Shown here piece by piece: positions 1 through 8,670 of a DNA stretch of 64,000 nt (its first letter is position 1; the number at the start of each line of letters is the position of its first letter). The DNA lies in contig CBFIDA010000002.1 of the NCBI GenBank assembly GCA_965661085.1, positions 72,437 through 136,436 of the forward strand, read 5' to 3'. Both the position numbers and the translations under genes were made by a program. The notes below the pieces were generated by a model that was given only the letters and a program-made list of their open reading frames with translations, was not told where the DNA came from and searched no databases. The DNA is from CBFIDA01 sp965661085. GTDB taxonomy: Bacteria > Pseudomonadota > Gammaproteobacteria > Comchoanobacterales > Comchoanobacteraceae.

Positions 1-2
1 TG

Positions 3-1181
3 CCGACCGTGGTTGGCATTCAGGATTTGGTGCTGCAGGGGTTGGAAGGCAATGTGGTGCTGTTGGATGGTTACACCGGCCAACTGGTGCTGCACCCCTC
101 AGAACAAAGGCGGCGTGATTTTACCAAATTGATTGCACAAGAGGTTGCCAGTGAACACCAGTATGAAGACTGTCGAGGGGTGCCGGCCGCCACCAAAGAT
201 GGTGTCCGCATTGCACTGCATGTCAATGTGGGTCTTGGCACAGACATTCACGGTGCGCTCAAAGTTGGGGCCGACGGCATTGGACTTTTTCGGACAGAAA
301 TCCCTTTCATGATGCGACCACATCTGCCTTCTGAAACCGAACAATGCTCGATTTACAGACAAATTTTAAAAGCTTTTGCCCCCAAGCCTGTTGTACTCAG
401 AACCATAGATGTAGGGGGCGACAAACATTTGCCGTATTGGCACGTTGAAGAAACCAATCCTTATTTGGGATGGCGAGGTGTTCGGTTGTGTTTGGATCAA
501 GAGCATGTTTTACGCATGCAGCTTCGCGCGATGCTGCTTGCCAGTGAGGCGTTGGGGCCGGCCAACATCATGATTCCGATGATCAGTGATCTCAGTGAGA
601 TCAAAGCCATACACCACATCATTGAAGCCATACATCAGTCTTTGTTGCAGGCAGGCCACCCCATCATGAAACCCAAATTGGGCATGATGATTGAGGTGCC
701 GTCTGTGATTTGCCTGTTGCCCAAATTGGCACAGCATGTTGATTTTTTCTCTGTAGGCACCAATGATTTGACCCAATATTTGTTGGCCGTTGATCGCAAC
801 AATCATCGTGTGGCACATTTGTATGATTATTGGCATCCTGCTGTACTGCATGCATTGATGACCATTGTCGACACATGTCGTGTGCTGCAGAAGCCTGTCA
901 GCGTTTGTGGTGAAATGGCGGGTGATCCGATGCTGGCTTTGCTTTTGGTGGCCATGGGGTATCAGCAGCTCAGCATGAGCCCTAAAAGTTTGCCCAAAAT
1001 GCGATGGGTGCTTCGACATTTCACGCTGGCAAAAACAAAAAGTTTGCTTGATGCGGTCATGCAGCATGCATGCCAGAAAGATGCGCAAGCGGTTGTTAAA
1101 AATGCTTTACGTGAGGCAGGTCTCGCACGATTGATTGGTGAGCATGCGCATCAACCTGTGGCCATGATGTCTGAGTTGTGA
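3..1181 (+). CDS. ptsP: PEP-protein phosphotransferase PtsP (nitrogen-PTS enzyme I), C-terminal part
   Basis: The reading frame is open at the window's left edge, so only about the last 392 residues are present; the family is near 750. It transfers phosphate from phosphoenolpyruvate to NPr in the nitrogen-related PTS. The PEP-binding TIM-barrel is visible: GLFRTE near residue 95, RTIDVGGDKHLPY near 133, and the catalytic cysteine in VSVCGEMAGDP near 302. The GAF and phosphohistidine domains would lie upstream of the window. lgt follows on the same strand, as in many gammaproteobacteria, but here the two are separated by a long non-coding gap. EI of the sugar PTS has the same catalytic domain; the ptsP-lgt order decides for PtsP. 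Confidence 0.93.
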   Translation, partial: PTVVGIQDLVLQGLEGNVVLLDGYTGQLVLHPSEQRRRDFTKLIAQEVASEHQYEDCRGVPAATKDGVRIALHVNVGLGTDIHGALKVGADGIGLFRTEIPFMMRPHLPSETEQCSIYRQILKAFAPKPVVLRTIDVGGDKHLPYWHVEETNPYLGWRGVRLCLDQEHVLRMQLRAMLLASEALGPANIMIPMISDLSEIKAIHHIIEAIHQSLLQAGHPIMKPKLGMMIEVPSVICLLPKLAQHVDFFSVGTNDLTQYLLAVDRNNHRVAHLYDYWHPAVLHALMTIVDTCRVLQKPVSVCGEMAGDPMLALLLVAMGYQQLSMSPKSLPKMRWVLRHFTLAKTKSLLDAVMQHACQKDAQAVVKNALREAGLARLIGEHAHQPVAMMSEL

Positions 1182-1772
1182 TGATGTGATGGATGAGTCG
1201 CCATCAGGGATCGTGTGACGGGTGTTGAGGATTGTGTTGAATTTCTCTGGGTCCTGGCAAACGTCAGCGTCACGCACACCATGCAAGTTGGCACGTGCTT
1301 TGTTTGCAAGGCATCAGGCAATGGCTGCAAGACCTGATTGTGGTCACCCTGCCGGGCTTGATGGTGATGTTGAGTGGTGTTTGATCTGCTGGAGTGAGGC
1401 GATGTCACAAACATGGTTGCATGTTGCGCGCAATGCACATTTTTGCCCCAGCTTATTTTTGGGGGAGGCATACGGCCATCCTTTGATGCATGGACTGAGA
1501 CGTCAACACATCAAGGCGATGAGATGAAACAAGGTTCTATGGGGGTGGTCTGCCATTGTCAATTCTTGGTGCTCAAGTGCATAAAATCTGCCCCAAAATG
1601 CGGGCTGATCATGTGAAGTCTGTATGGTTTCTGTGTTGGGTTCAACCAAATGCTCAAAGGTTTCATGTGCGTGATGCATGTGCCATGGCACAGTCCTGGT
1701 CGCAGCAGGGGGAATTGTTGTAAAAAAAACCATGATCTGGCATCATAAGTTATAAAGAATCAGGATTGCATC
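1182..1772 (+). other. Long intergenic stretch, possibly a decayed gene
   Basis: No intact gene is visible in about 590 bases. Protein-like pieces appear in alternating frames on the plus strand. One runs from about 1241 to 1381 and contains QWLQDLIVVTLPGLMVML. Another covers about 1400-1520 with SLFLGEAYGHPLMHGLRRQH. A third, in the first frame again, covers about 1523-1722 and ends ACAMAQSWSQQGELL before a stop. Bridging them needs at least two frame changes. I do not recognise the family. It could be a pseudogene or simply compositionally biased non-coding DNA. Confidence 0.35.
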
Positions 1773-2582
1773 ATGTTGTTCCCTCACATCGATCCCGTTG
1801 CCATCAAAATCGGGCCTTTGGCCATACGTTGGTATGGGCTGGCCTATGTGGTCGGATTTTTGTGGGTGCAATGGTTGGGCAAGCGTCGCCTCATGCATGC
1901 TGAACAGACGCCTGGCATGATGCAGGCCAAGCACTTCGAAGATTTGATGTTCTGGTGCATGATCGGGGTTTTGTTAGGTGGGCGCGTGGGTTACATGATG
2001 TTTTACCAAACCACAGCATTGTGGCAAGCGCCATTCGAAATTTTTTACATATGGCACGGTGGCATGTCGTTTCATGGTGGTTTGATTGGCGTGTTGTGTG
2101 CAATTCATCTGTTTGCCAAGAAGCATCAACTGCACCGTTTGCGGTTGCTTGATTTTTTGGCACCCATGGTCCCAATTGGCTTGGGTCTGGGGCGTTTGGC
2201 CAACTTCATCAATGGTGAATTGTGGGGCCGGCCAACGCATGGCCATTGGGGCATGATATTTCCATGGGTGGACCAACAGCTTCGCCACCCCTCTCAGCTT
2301 TACGAATGTGCCCTCGAAGGTGTGCTGCTGTTTTTTGTGCTGCGCTGGTTGCAGCGTTTTGACTGCAGTCACACTCCTGGTTTCATGACCGGGAGCTTTG
2401 CCATGCTTTATGGTTTGTTTCGATTTTTGGTTGAATTTTATCGACAACCCGATGCGCAACTCGGTTTGTTCTTTGGTCATCTGTGGTCCATGGGGCAACT
2501 GTTGTCTCTGCCCATGATGGGTTTTGGGGTATGGCTGGTGTACATTGGACAGCAGCACAAATGTAAGGAGTCATCGCAATGA
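1773..2582 (+). CDS. lgt: Prolipoprotein diacylglyceryl transferase
   Basis: Inner-membrane enzyme that moves a diacylglyceryl group from phosphatidylglycerol onto the lipobox cysteine of prolipoproteins, the first step of lipoprotein maturation. At 269 residues it is slightly shorter than E. coli Lgt. The N-terminal IGPLAIRWYGL segment, HGGMSFHGG near residue 95 and the family signature GRLANFINGELWGR at 140-153 are all present, with several hydrophobic spans between. The ATG at 1773 is preceded by an AGGA-type ribosome site. The stop codon overlaps the next gene's start by four bases, so the two are probably translated together. BamD at 52.3 kb, with its lipobox, is a likely client. Confidence 0.97.
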   Translation: MLFPHIDPVAIKIGPLAIRWYGLAYVVGFLWVQWLGKRRLMHAEQTPGMMQAKHFEDLMFWCMIGVLLGGRVGYMMFYQTTALWQAPFEIFYIWHGGMSFHGGLIGVLCAIHLFAKKHQLHRLRLLDFLAPMVPIGLGLGRLANFINGELWGRPTHGHWGMIFPWVDQQLRHPSQLYECALEGVLLFFVLRWLQRFDCSHTPGFMTGSFAMLYGLFRFLVEFYRQPDAQLGLFFGHLWSMGQLLSLPMMGFGVWLVYIGQQHKCKESSQ

Positions 2583-2785
2583 CGGCACAATGGTGGGAAT
2601 GGCTGGTCTCAGCCATCGCTTTGGTTTTTGTGATTGAAGGCATCATGCCTTTTGTGACGCCAGAGCAATGGCGTCATCTGCTGCGTATGCTGACTGAAAA
2701 ACCAGTCACTCAGATTCGAGCGATGGGCATGACGATGATGTTGTTGGGACTTTTGATCTTGTTTGTGGTGCATCATTTACTATGA
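2579..2785 (+). CDS. DUF2065 / YjeT-family small membrane protein
   Basis: A 68-residue protein with two hydrophobic helices separated by a short polar loop containing TPEQWRHLLRML. This pattern and the location immediately before purA match E. coli YjeT (hflK-hflC-yjeT-purA order). Its function is not known. It overlaps lgt by four bases (ATGA), and the purA start lies about 67 bases beyond its stop. Confidence 0.8.
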   Translation: MTAQWWEWLVSAIALVFVIEGIMPFVTPEQWRHLLRMLTEKPVTQIRAMGMTMMLLGLLILFVVHHLL

Positions 2786-2797
2786 AGCAGACTGGCC

Positions 2798-2827
2798 TTG
2801 GCATGCACTGAGGAAATGGTGTAGAAT
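2798..2827 (+). promoter_or_regulatory. Probable sigma-70 promoter of purA
   Basis: TTGGCA at 2798-2803 and TAGAAT at 2822-2827 with an 18-base spacer, 25 bases before the purA start. It overlaps the end of the DUF2065 gene. Confidence 0.55.
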
Positions 2828-2852
2828 GGGGCTCTTTTATGAGGGTGATGCA

Positions 2853-4184
2853 ATGCAGGCAAAATCAGTGGTGGTGCTCGGTTCACAATGGGGCGATGAG
2901 GGTAAGGGCAAACTTGTCGATGCATTGACACCACGCGCAGCCGCTGTGGTACGCTTTCAAGGTGGCCACAATGCGGGGCACACGTTGATTGTTGAGGGAC
3001 AAAAAATTGTTTTGCATTTATTGCCATCGGGCATTTTGCATGATGGCGTGACGTCGGTCCTTGGCAATGGCATGGTGATCTCTCCTCAAGCTTTGGTTGA
3101 AGAAATCGAAAAAGTTGAGCGCTTGGGTGTGCCGGTCAAAACACGATTGGCCATCAGTCATGCTGCACCCTTGTTGCTGCCTTACCATGTTGCACTTGAT
3201 GAAGCACGTGAGCAGCAACTTGCGGGCAAAGCCATTGGCACAACGAAGCGTGGCATCGGTCCAGCATACGAAGACAAAATTGCCAGAAGAGCGTTGCGGA
3301 TGTCTGACCTGAATGACCCCAAGCGATTGCAAGAAAAGCTTGAGGGTATTGCGGCCTACCACAATTTCATGTTGGCCTCTTATTACAATGCGCCCACCAT
3401 CGATCCGAAGATCGTGTTGGCCGATTTGTTGGCACAGGCAGAAAGCATCAAGCCGTTGATCACAGATACGTCGGCCATGCTCAATGCATTGCGTGCCCAA
3501 GGTCGTTCCATCTTGTTTGAAGGTGCTCAAGGTGCTGCGCTCGATGTCGATCATGGCACTTATCCTTATGTCACCTCTTCGAATACCACAGCGGGTGCAG
3601 CAGCTTCTGGCAGTGGTGTTGGGCCTTTGGCCATTGATGAGGTTTTGGGGGTCACCAAGGTCTACACCACCCGCGTTGGTGCAGGCCCATTTCCCACGGA
3701 GTTGCACGATGAAGTTGGGCGTCATCTTGCCGAGGTGGGTCAAGAGAAGGGCGCCACGACAGGTCGGCCACGTCGATGTGGCTGGTTTGACGCAGTGGCG
3801 ATGCGGCGCAGTATTCAGGTCAACAGCATCACAGGCCTGTGTTTGACAAAACTGGATGTGTTGGATGGTCTGCCCACATTGCGTATTTGTACAGGATATC
3901 GCTTGGGTGATGAGGTGTTGTCTCTTCCCCCCGTGGATGAGCAACGTTTGTCAGAATGTGTGCCCATTTATGAAGAAGTGATGGGATGGCAGGCTTCGAC
4001 GCAGGCATGTGTCGATGTGTCGGCACTGCCAGAAGCTGCCCGAGATTATTTGGACCGTTTGGCTGAAATTTTGGGCATTCCAGTTGTCATGGTCTCAACA
4101 GGCCCAGATCGCAAAGCTTTGATGCACCTTGTGGATGTGCTGCCTGCAGCGCAAGAAGTCAACGATGCATTGACACAGCAGTGA
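2853..4184 (+). CDS. purA: Adenylosuccinate synthetase
   Basis: GTP-dependent ligation of aspartate to IMP, the first committed step to AMP. The 443-residue product carries the GDEGKGK loop near residue 13, KRGIGPAYEDK, FEGAQGAALDVDHGTYP, VYTTRVGAGPFPTE and GRPRRCGWFDAV, which together cover the IMP, GTP and Mg sites. A longer open frame starts at 2763. The ATG at 2853 was chosen because it follows a GAGGG ribosome site, begins MQAKSVVVLGSQWGDEG as in the family, and lies just downstream of a promoter. It is convergent with the purine permease, whose stop is only about 15 bases away. Confidence 0.97.
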   Translation: MQAKSVVVLGSQWGDEGKGKLVDALTPRAAAVVRFQGGHNAGHTLIVEGQKIVLHLLPSGILHDGVTSVLGNGMVISPQALVEEIEKVERLGVPVKTRLAISHAAPLLLPYHVALDEAREQQLAGKAIGTTKRGIGPAYEDKIARRALRMSDLNDPKRLQEKLEGIAAYHNFMLASYYNAPTIDPKIVLADLLAQAESIKPLITDTSAMLNALRAQGRSILFEGAQGAALDVDHGTYPYVTSSNTTAGAAASGSGVGPLAIDEVLGVTKVYTTRVGAGPFPTELHDEVGRHLAEVGQEKGATTGRPRRCGWFDAVAMRRSIQVNSITGLCLTKLDVLDGLPTLRICTGYRLGDEVLSLPPVDEQRLSECVPIYEEVMGWQASTQACVDVSALPEAARDYLDRLAEILGIPVVMVSTGPDRKALMHLVDVLPAAQEVNDALTQQ

Positions 4185-4199
4185 TCCTGATTTTTGGTT

Positions 4200-5456
4200 T
4201 TAAGTCAGCGGCCAGATCAGCATGCTGGCGAACAATGCCACAAACATGATGCACAGCATCGCTAGTGTCCGACTCACAGGTGCCTTGCGATGACACTTTT
4301 CTAGCGTTTCTGCGATCAACCCAGCGCCCACGCCCATGGCAATCGACATGGTTGCAGGTAGGGTCAGTATGATGACCCAGGCAGCCGTCATTTTGCTGGG
4401 ATTTTTCCAAGGCAGATGACGACCACTTGCCATCATGTGGCAGGCAATGAAAGACAAGGTGGCAGCAATGGCCCATTGTGGCACCCATGTCAACAATGGT
4501 TGTAATGCCATACAGCACATGAATCCGATCCCGGTGCTGACGCTGGTCAGCCATGTTCGGCCACCGGCCATGACGCCGGCAGCACTTTCAAGATAAATGC
4601 TGATGGGGGCATTGGCACACAGGCTGGATGCGGCCGAGGAGAGACCCAGCGTGGTGACGACACGTGTGGCGGTGTCTCGATCTGCCGCAATGGTGGGGTG
4701 TTGATCAAGCAATGCGTGCATTGTGGCAATCGTGTCCATCAAACACACCAAGATGAGCGTGACAAGTGCCATCAGAGATTTGAGATGAAACAGGCCGTGC
4801 CAAGAAGGTTTGAGCCAATGCCAAGTTGTGATGCTTTGGCTGAGGGCCAATGGCTGCAGTGTTTCAGAGAAAAAAAGATGTTCGCCACATGCCATCATGA
4901 TCAAACCGAGTAAAATGTAGCCTGGAACGCCCGTCCTTTTGAGCCCAATGAATACACACAAGGTGATGGCCCAGCCCAACTCGGCATGTGAAAAACTTGG
5001 CAGATGATGCACAAAGACCATCTTCAAAGAAATCAAGAAAAAGAAACAACCAATGCCAACACTGGTGGCTGTCAGCATCGTTTGTGACAATGCAGATTCA
5101 ATGTGCTTGACCACCCCCATGCGCGCCAAACCACTCAGTGCCAAGCCAGCAATGAGCACCATGGCCATTGTTTGTGACAGATCATAGTGCAGATGCCCCA
5201 CCAATTCGGTTGTGACGTAGGTGGTCAAGGCCAAGCCGGGTCCAGCCATGATGGGACGTTTGCTGTAGAGACCCACACAGCATGTGGTCAGACCGATGAT
5301 CAGGCACGTTGTGACGAAGCTTGTGCTGGGGGGGATGCCGATGGTTTGAAGCATCATGGGGATGGTCATGGTGATATAGATGGACGACAGCAGTGTTGTC
5401 ATGCCTGCGATGATTTCGCGTTTGATGGGCGTGGTGTTCATGGTTGCATGGTCCAT
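4200..5456 (-). CDS. AzgA-type purine (adenine/guanine/hypoxanthine) permease, NCS2 family
   Basis: A 418-residue inner-membrane protein with many hydrophobic spans. REIIAGMTTLLSSIYI at the N terminus, PGLALTTYV around residue 70 and NAPISIYLESAAGVMAGGRT in the second half are the substrate-site and conserved segments of the AzgA branch of NCS2 nucleobase transporters. Purine import would complement purA next door. The ATG at 5456 lies only four bases after the encoded CCA of tRNA-Arg, leaving no room for a separate ribosome site; an in-frame ATG at 5441 is the alternative. The gene is probably transcribed together with the tRNA. The exact substrate is inferred from the family. Confidence 0.88.
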   Translation of the reverse strand: MDHATMNTTPIKREIIAGMTTLLSSIYITMTIPMMLQTIGIPPSTSFVTTCLIIGLTTCCVGLYSKRPIMAGPGLALTTYVTTELVGHLHYDLSQTMAMVLIAGLALSGLARMGVVKHIESALSQTMLTATSVGIGCFFFLISLKMVFVHHLPSFSHAELGWAITLCVFIGLKRTGVPGYILLGLIMMACGEHLFFSETLQPLALSQSITTWHWLKPSWHGLFHLKSLMALVTLILVCLMDTIATMHALLDQHPTIAADRDTATRVVTTLGLSSAASSLCANAPISIYLESAAGVMAGGRTWLTSVSTGIGFMCCMALQPLLTWVPQWAIAATLSFIACHMMASGRHLPWKNPSKMTAAWVIILTLPATMSIAMGVGAGLIAETLEKCHRKAPVSRTLAMLCIMFVALFASMLIWPLT

Positions 5457-5460
5457 ATGT

Positions 5461-5538
5461 TGGTACCCCGGGCCCGATTCGAACGGGCAACCTATCCCTT
5501 AGGAGGGGATTGCTCTATCCAGTTGAAGCTACCGGGGC
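5461..5538 (-). tRNA. tRNA-Arg (anticodon CCT)
   Basis: On the minus strand a full cloverleaf can be drawn. The acceptor stem GCCCCGG pairs with CCGGGGT (one G-U). The anticodon stem ATCCC/GGGAT encloses loop CTCCTAA, giving anticodon CCT for codon AGG. The T arm GCCCG-TTCGAAT-CGGGC is canonical. The discriminator A and the CCA end are encoded (5461-5464). Confidence 0.96.
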
Positions 5539-5547
5539 ATGACATCG

Positions 5548-5575
5548 ATGTTAAACCATCTTGATCAATTCGCAA
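5548..5575 (-). promoter_or_regulatory. Probable promoter of tRNA-Arg and the purine permease
   Basis: Minus strand: TTGCGA (5575-5570), 16-base spacer, TAACAT (5553-5548), ending nine bases before the mature tRNA 5' end. Confidence 0.5.
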
Positions 5576-5609
5576 AATGTTAATCGGTCATCGAAGGTTG
5601 TGGCATGCA

Positions 5610-6386
5610 TCAAAAATCGATCAGTTTGCCATCGGTCACAATGTGTTGTGCGCCATCATTGCTGCGAATCTTCAATGCACCTTGATCTTGAATGCCCTCC
5701 GCAATGCCTGTGATCCTACCTTGTGATCGTTCAAGCGTCACGGTTCGACCATGCAGCATGTCATGGGGATGAAAAGCATTGGGCAATTCAGCTGCATCAA
5801 TGTGTGTTGCCAAACCTGGCAGCAATGTGGCAAGTGTGGTAATCAAGATGTCCAAGCGTTTTGGCATATTGGGCCATGCCGATTGCAGGTCGGTCATCCC
5901 GCTGAGTGTTGACAGTGTGGGATGGGCATACAAGGTCAACCCAATGCCTATGGTGATGCGTTGTTGGGGGCCTTGTGTGGTGGTTTCAACCAAGATGCCA
6001 CCAAACTTTTTGCCTTGTATGTAAAGATCGTTTGGCCATTTCACTTGTAACATTGTGGGTGCACGCAGCGTCTTCAGTGCTTGGATGATCATGATGCCCA
6101 TGGCGATGGGTAGGATGCCAGTTTGCACTGAATGCGATGGCTGGTATTGCAGTGCAAGCCAGATGCCACATTGGGCAGGTGAGTGCCAAGTGTTGCCTTT
6201 TTGGCCACGGCCGTGCGTTTGTGACTCGGTCAAACAAAGATGTATGCCTGGTGTGTTCGGCGTGGCCATGTCCATGACAGAGCAGCATTGCTCAACCACC
6301 GTGCAGCTGCCAAGATGTTGTCGAACATCCTCGGACAAGTGCGATAGAATCTCTTGTGGATTCCAAGGGGTAGCATGTGCGGTCAT
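5610..6386 (-). CDS. birA: Biotin--[acetyl-CoA carboxylase] ligase, short form without repressor domain
   Basis: Activates biotin with ATP and attaches it to the carrier lysine of acetyl-CoA carboxylase. The 258-residue protein has the ligase core: ESQTHGRGQKGNTW near residue 54, VKWPNDL near 114 and KKFGGILVE near 126. It ends with a small C-terminal beta domain. The N-terminal winged helix of E. coli BirA (about 60 residues) is absent, so this form probably does not repress biotin genes. Its start codon overlaps the stop of the amino-acid permease by one base (TGATG), indicating translational coupling. Confidence 0.93.
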   Translation of the reverse strand: MTAHATPWNPQEILSHLSEDVRQHLGSCTVVEQCCSVMDMATPNTPGIHLCLTESQTHGRGQKGNTWHSPAQCGIWLALQYQPSHSVQTGILPIAMGIMIIQALKTLRAPTMLQVKWPNDLYIQGKKFGGILVETTTQGPQQRITIGIGLTLYAHPTLSTLSGMTDLQSAWPNMPKRLDILITTLATLLPGLATHIDAAELPNAFHPHDMLHGRTVTLERSQGRITGIAEGIQDQGALKIRSNDGAQHIVTDGKLIDF

Positions 6387-7990
6387 CAGCCATCAAGCCT
6401 ACGAATGCTGAAGGGCAGCAAGGACTCTTGCAACAATAGGTTTTGAGACTCGGTGGACGATTGTTTGTTGAGTGTGGCCAGATGCAAGATGGTCATGCTG
6501 AACACACCAATCCACAGGTACGACCAGCCACCATGGATGACACCCAAGCCGCCGTCATAATCACCCAAATAACTGATGGTCATGATGCCGGCAATATATG
6601 GGATAAGCCATAAGGCGTAGATCAAATCAATGGGGGCGATCGTGCGCTTGTTTTTTGCAAAACGATGGTAACCGAAGAGGCATGTCCAGCCAATCAATAA
6701 GGCCACCAAAAGCGATGAGAGCGTATGCCATCCTGACCAGTAGGCCAAAATGTTACAGATGAAAAACGCGACATGACCAATGATTTTGGGATAGGGCAGC
6801 TTGAAGGGGCGTTCCAGTTGTGGTGCTTGATCCCTCAGAGAAATCAAGCAAATGGGTCCAACACCATAAGACAAAACAATGGCCACCGTTTGAAACTTGA
6901 TGAGTGCTTGCCAACCTGGCAATGGAAAAAACAGTATCATGCCCACCAAACAATTGAACATCACTGCATTGGCAGGCACGCGTTTTGGGTTGAGTGTTTT
7001 AAACCATGCAGGCATGTATTTGTTTTTGGCCATGGCATAGTTGAGCCGTGCACAGGTGGTGGTGTAAATGATGCCGGTGCCCGCAGGGGTCAACAAGGAA
7101 TCCACATACACCAGAGAGCCCAACCAAGTGATGCCCAAGGTCAAGGCAATGCCTGCAAAAGGACCAGAGTCATGGTTGAAGTGAAGGTGTTGCCAGCCCT
7201 GAGCAAGCATGTCTGGGGTCAATGCACCGATGAAAGCGCATTGAATCAAGGCATACAACAAGGTACAAATGAGCACCGATCCAACCACAGCCACAGGAAC
7301 CGCCTTGCGGGGATTTTTGGTTTCACCCGCCAGAGAGGTTGCTTCTCTGAACCCAAGAAAAGAAAAGACAACCGCTGCAGGTAACGCGGCCTGGACGCCA
7401 TGCCAACCAAAGGCCAAAAAGTGGCCGTGGTTGGTAAAGTTGCCCACATCAAAATGCGTGTAGATCAACATCACAGCCACCACACAAGGCACAACCAGTT
7501 TCCAGCAGGTCAAGGCTGTGTTGTAACGTGCCAACTTCTGAACACCTTTGATGTTGATCCAGCTGATGGCATACAGCATGATGCATGCCGCCACCAAACC
7601 TTGGTGGCTCAACATCGCAACGCCATCGACCGTATGCGTCAGGCCTGGGAAGAAACGGGTGTAATATTGTAAAATGGCTTGAACTTCTGTGGGAGCAACT
7701 GCCACACTTGACAACCATGACAACCACGTCATGGTGAAGCTGACCAAGGTGCCGTGGCTGAATTGTGTGAAGCGGGCAATGCCACCTGCCAAAGGCAGCA
7801 TGGTGGAAAGTTCGGCAAACACAAAGGCAATGATCAAAATCAGCAGTCCGCCGATGGGCCAGGCCAATGCCGCCGCAGGCCCAGCAATCTGTGCAGTATA
7901 AAACGCCCCAAACAGCCAACCTGAGCCAATCATGCAACTCAATGAGGTAAAAAGCAGGCCGATGGTGGAGATGTCTCTTTTAAGTGGCAT
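6386..7990 (-). CDS. APC-family amino acid permease
   Basis: A 534-residue transporter of the amino acid-polyamine-organocation superfamily with about twelve hydrophobic segments. TM1 carries the substrate-site glycine motif (CMIGSGWLFG near residue 21), and GFREATSLAGETKNPRKAVP in the middle is the conserved cytoplasmic loop of the family. The substrate cannot be read from sequence. The frame is open to 8044, but the ATG at 7990 is preferred: it follows GAGGCAG and lies just downstream of a clear promoter. birA follows with a one-base overlap. Confidence 0.88.
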   Translation of the reverse strand: MPLKRDISTIGLLFTSLSCMIGSGWLFGAFYTAQIAGPAAALAWPIGGLLILIIAFVFAELSTMLPLAGGIARFTQFSHGTLVSFTMTWLSWLSSVAVAPTEVQAILQYYTRFFPGLTHTVDGVAMLSHQGLVAACIMLYAISWINIKGVQKLARYNTALTCWKLVVPCVVAVMLIYTHFDVGNFTNHGHFLAFGWHGVQAALPAAVVFSFLGFREATSLAGETKNPRKAVPVAVVGSVLICTLLYALIQCAFIGALTPDMLAQGWQHLHFNHDSGPFAGIALTLGITWLGSLVYVDSLLTPAGTGIIYTTTCARLNYAMAKNKYMPAWFKTLNPKRVPANAVMFNCLVGMILFFPLPGWQALIKFQTVAIVLSYGVGPICLISLRDQAPQLERPFKLPYPKIIGHVAFFICNILAYWSGWHTLSSLLVALLIGWTCLFGYHRFAKNKRTIAPIDLIYALWLIPYIAGIMTISYLGDYDGGLGVIHGGWSYLWIGVFSMTILHLATLNKQSSTESQNLLLQESLLPFSIRRLDG

Positions 7991-8015
7991 GGCTCTGCCT
8001 CGATAAAATATTTTT

Positions 8016-8044
8016 ATTATAGATGCAGCTTGATTCAAAGACAA
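8016..8044 (-). promoter_or_regulatory. Sigma-70 promoter of the APC permease-birA operon
   Basis: Minus strand: TTGTCT (8044-8039), 17-base spacer, perfect TATAAT (8021-8016), 25 bases before the start codon. Confidence 0.75.
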
Positions 8045-8270
8045 AACATTTCTTGTTTTTTTCTAGATTCCATGTCGGTTTCAGCGCGCGTTTTTCAAAA
8101 GTGTTTCAGGCAATCTTCATGCATAAAAATTCATAATGCATGAATTAATATTTTCAATTTTTGACTGTGTGATAAACGCCCATGGGCCAAAAAACATCAT
8201 GGCGCGATTTCTACCACATTTTTGTCACAAATTGATTATGATGCATCAATCACATTTCAGAGGCAGAGCC

Positions 8271-8606
8271 ATGGCCCGTAGAACACATCTCAGTCACATT
8301 GGTACCCATTTGATTCAGAAGGACCGACATGTCTTTCATGCCAGTAAAAAAATGTTCGAACCTTTTTACCAACTTTTTGGTGGTGACATCGCAGGCGATT
8401 TTTCACGACCATGCAATGCCAAAACGTTGCATGCTCAAGACATGCGATGGACCGAAACCGAGCAAGCCGAGTTCATTCAGGCTTGTGAGCAAGTGCGTCA
8501 GGTGCTGCAAAAACAACACAAGCGCAAAATCAAGAGTGTCAGTGCCCTTGAAAACATCATGGCAACCTTAAAGTTTTTGGGCTTGAAATACCATCTTCCT
8601 AGATGA
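8271..8606 (+). CDS. Small protein of unknown function
   Basis: 111 residues, basic and histidine-rich, no hydrophobic helix and no family I recognise. It starts MARRTHLSHIGTHLIQKD; the second half (WTETEQAEFIQACEQVRQVL) looks helical. The open frame extends up to 8136, but the ATG at 8271 is chosen because of the upstream AGAGGCAG ribosome site. The 14 bases around this start are identical to those around the divergent APC permease start. A strong hairpin follows the stop codon. Confidence 0.6.
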   Translation: MARRTHLSHIGTHLIQKDRHVFHASKKMFEPFYQLFGGDIAGDFSRPCNAKTLHAQDMRWTETEQAEFIQACEQVRQVLQKQHKRKIKSVSALENIMATLKFLGLKYHLPR

Positions 8607-8618
8607 TGTCCGCAAAAG

Positions 8619-8649
8619 CGGCATCAAGCCACGGTGTGACTTGATGCCG
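8619..8649. terminator. Bidirectional terminator hairpin
   Basis: A perfect 10-base inverted repeat, CGGCATCAAG / CTTGATGCCG, with an 11-base loop. It lies between two convergent genes (stops at 8606 and 8671). There is no strong U-tract on either side. Confidence 0.6.
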
Positions 8650-8670
8650 TGTTTGTAGATGCGTGCCATG

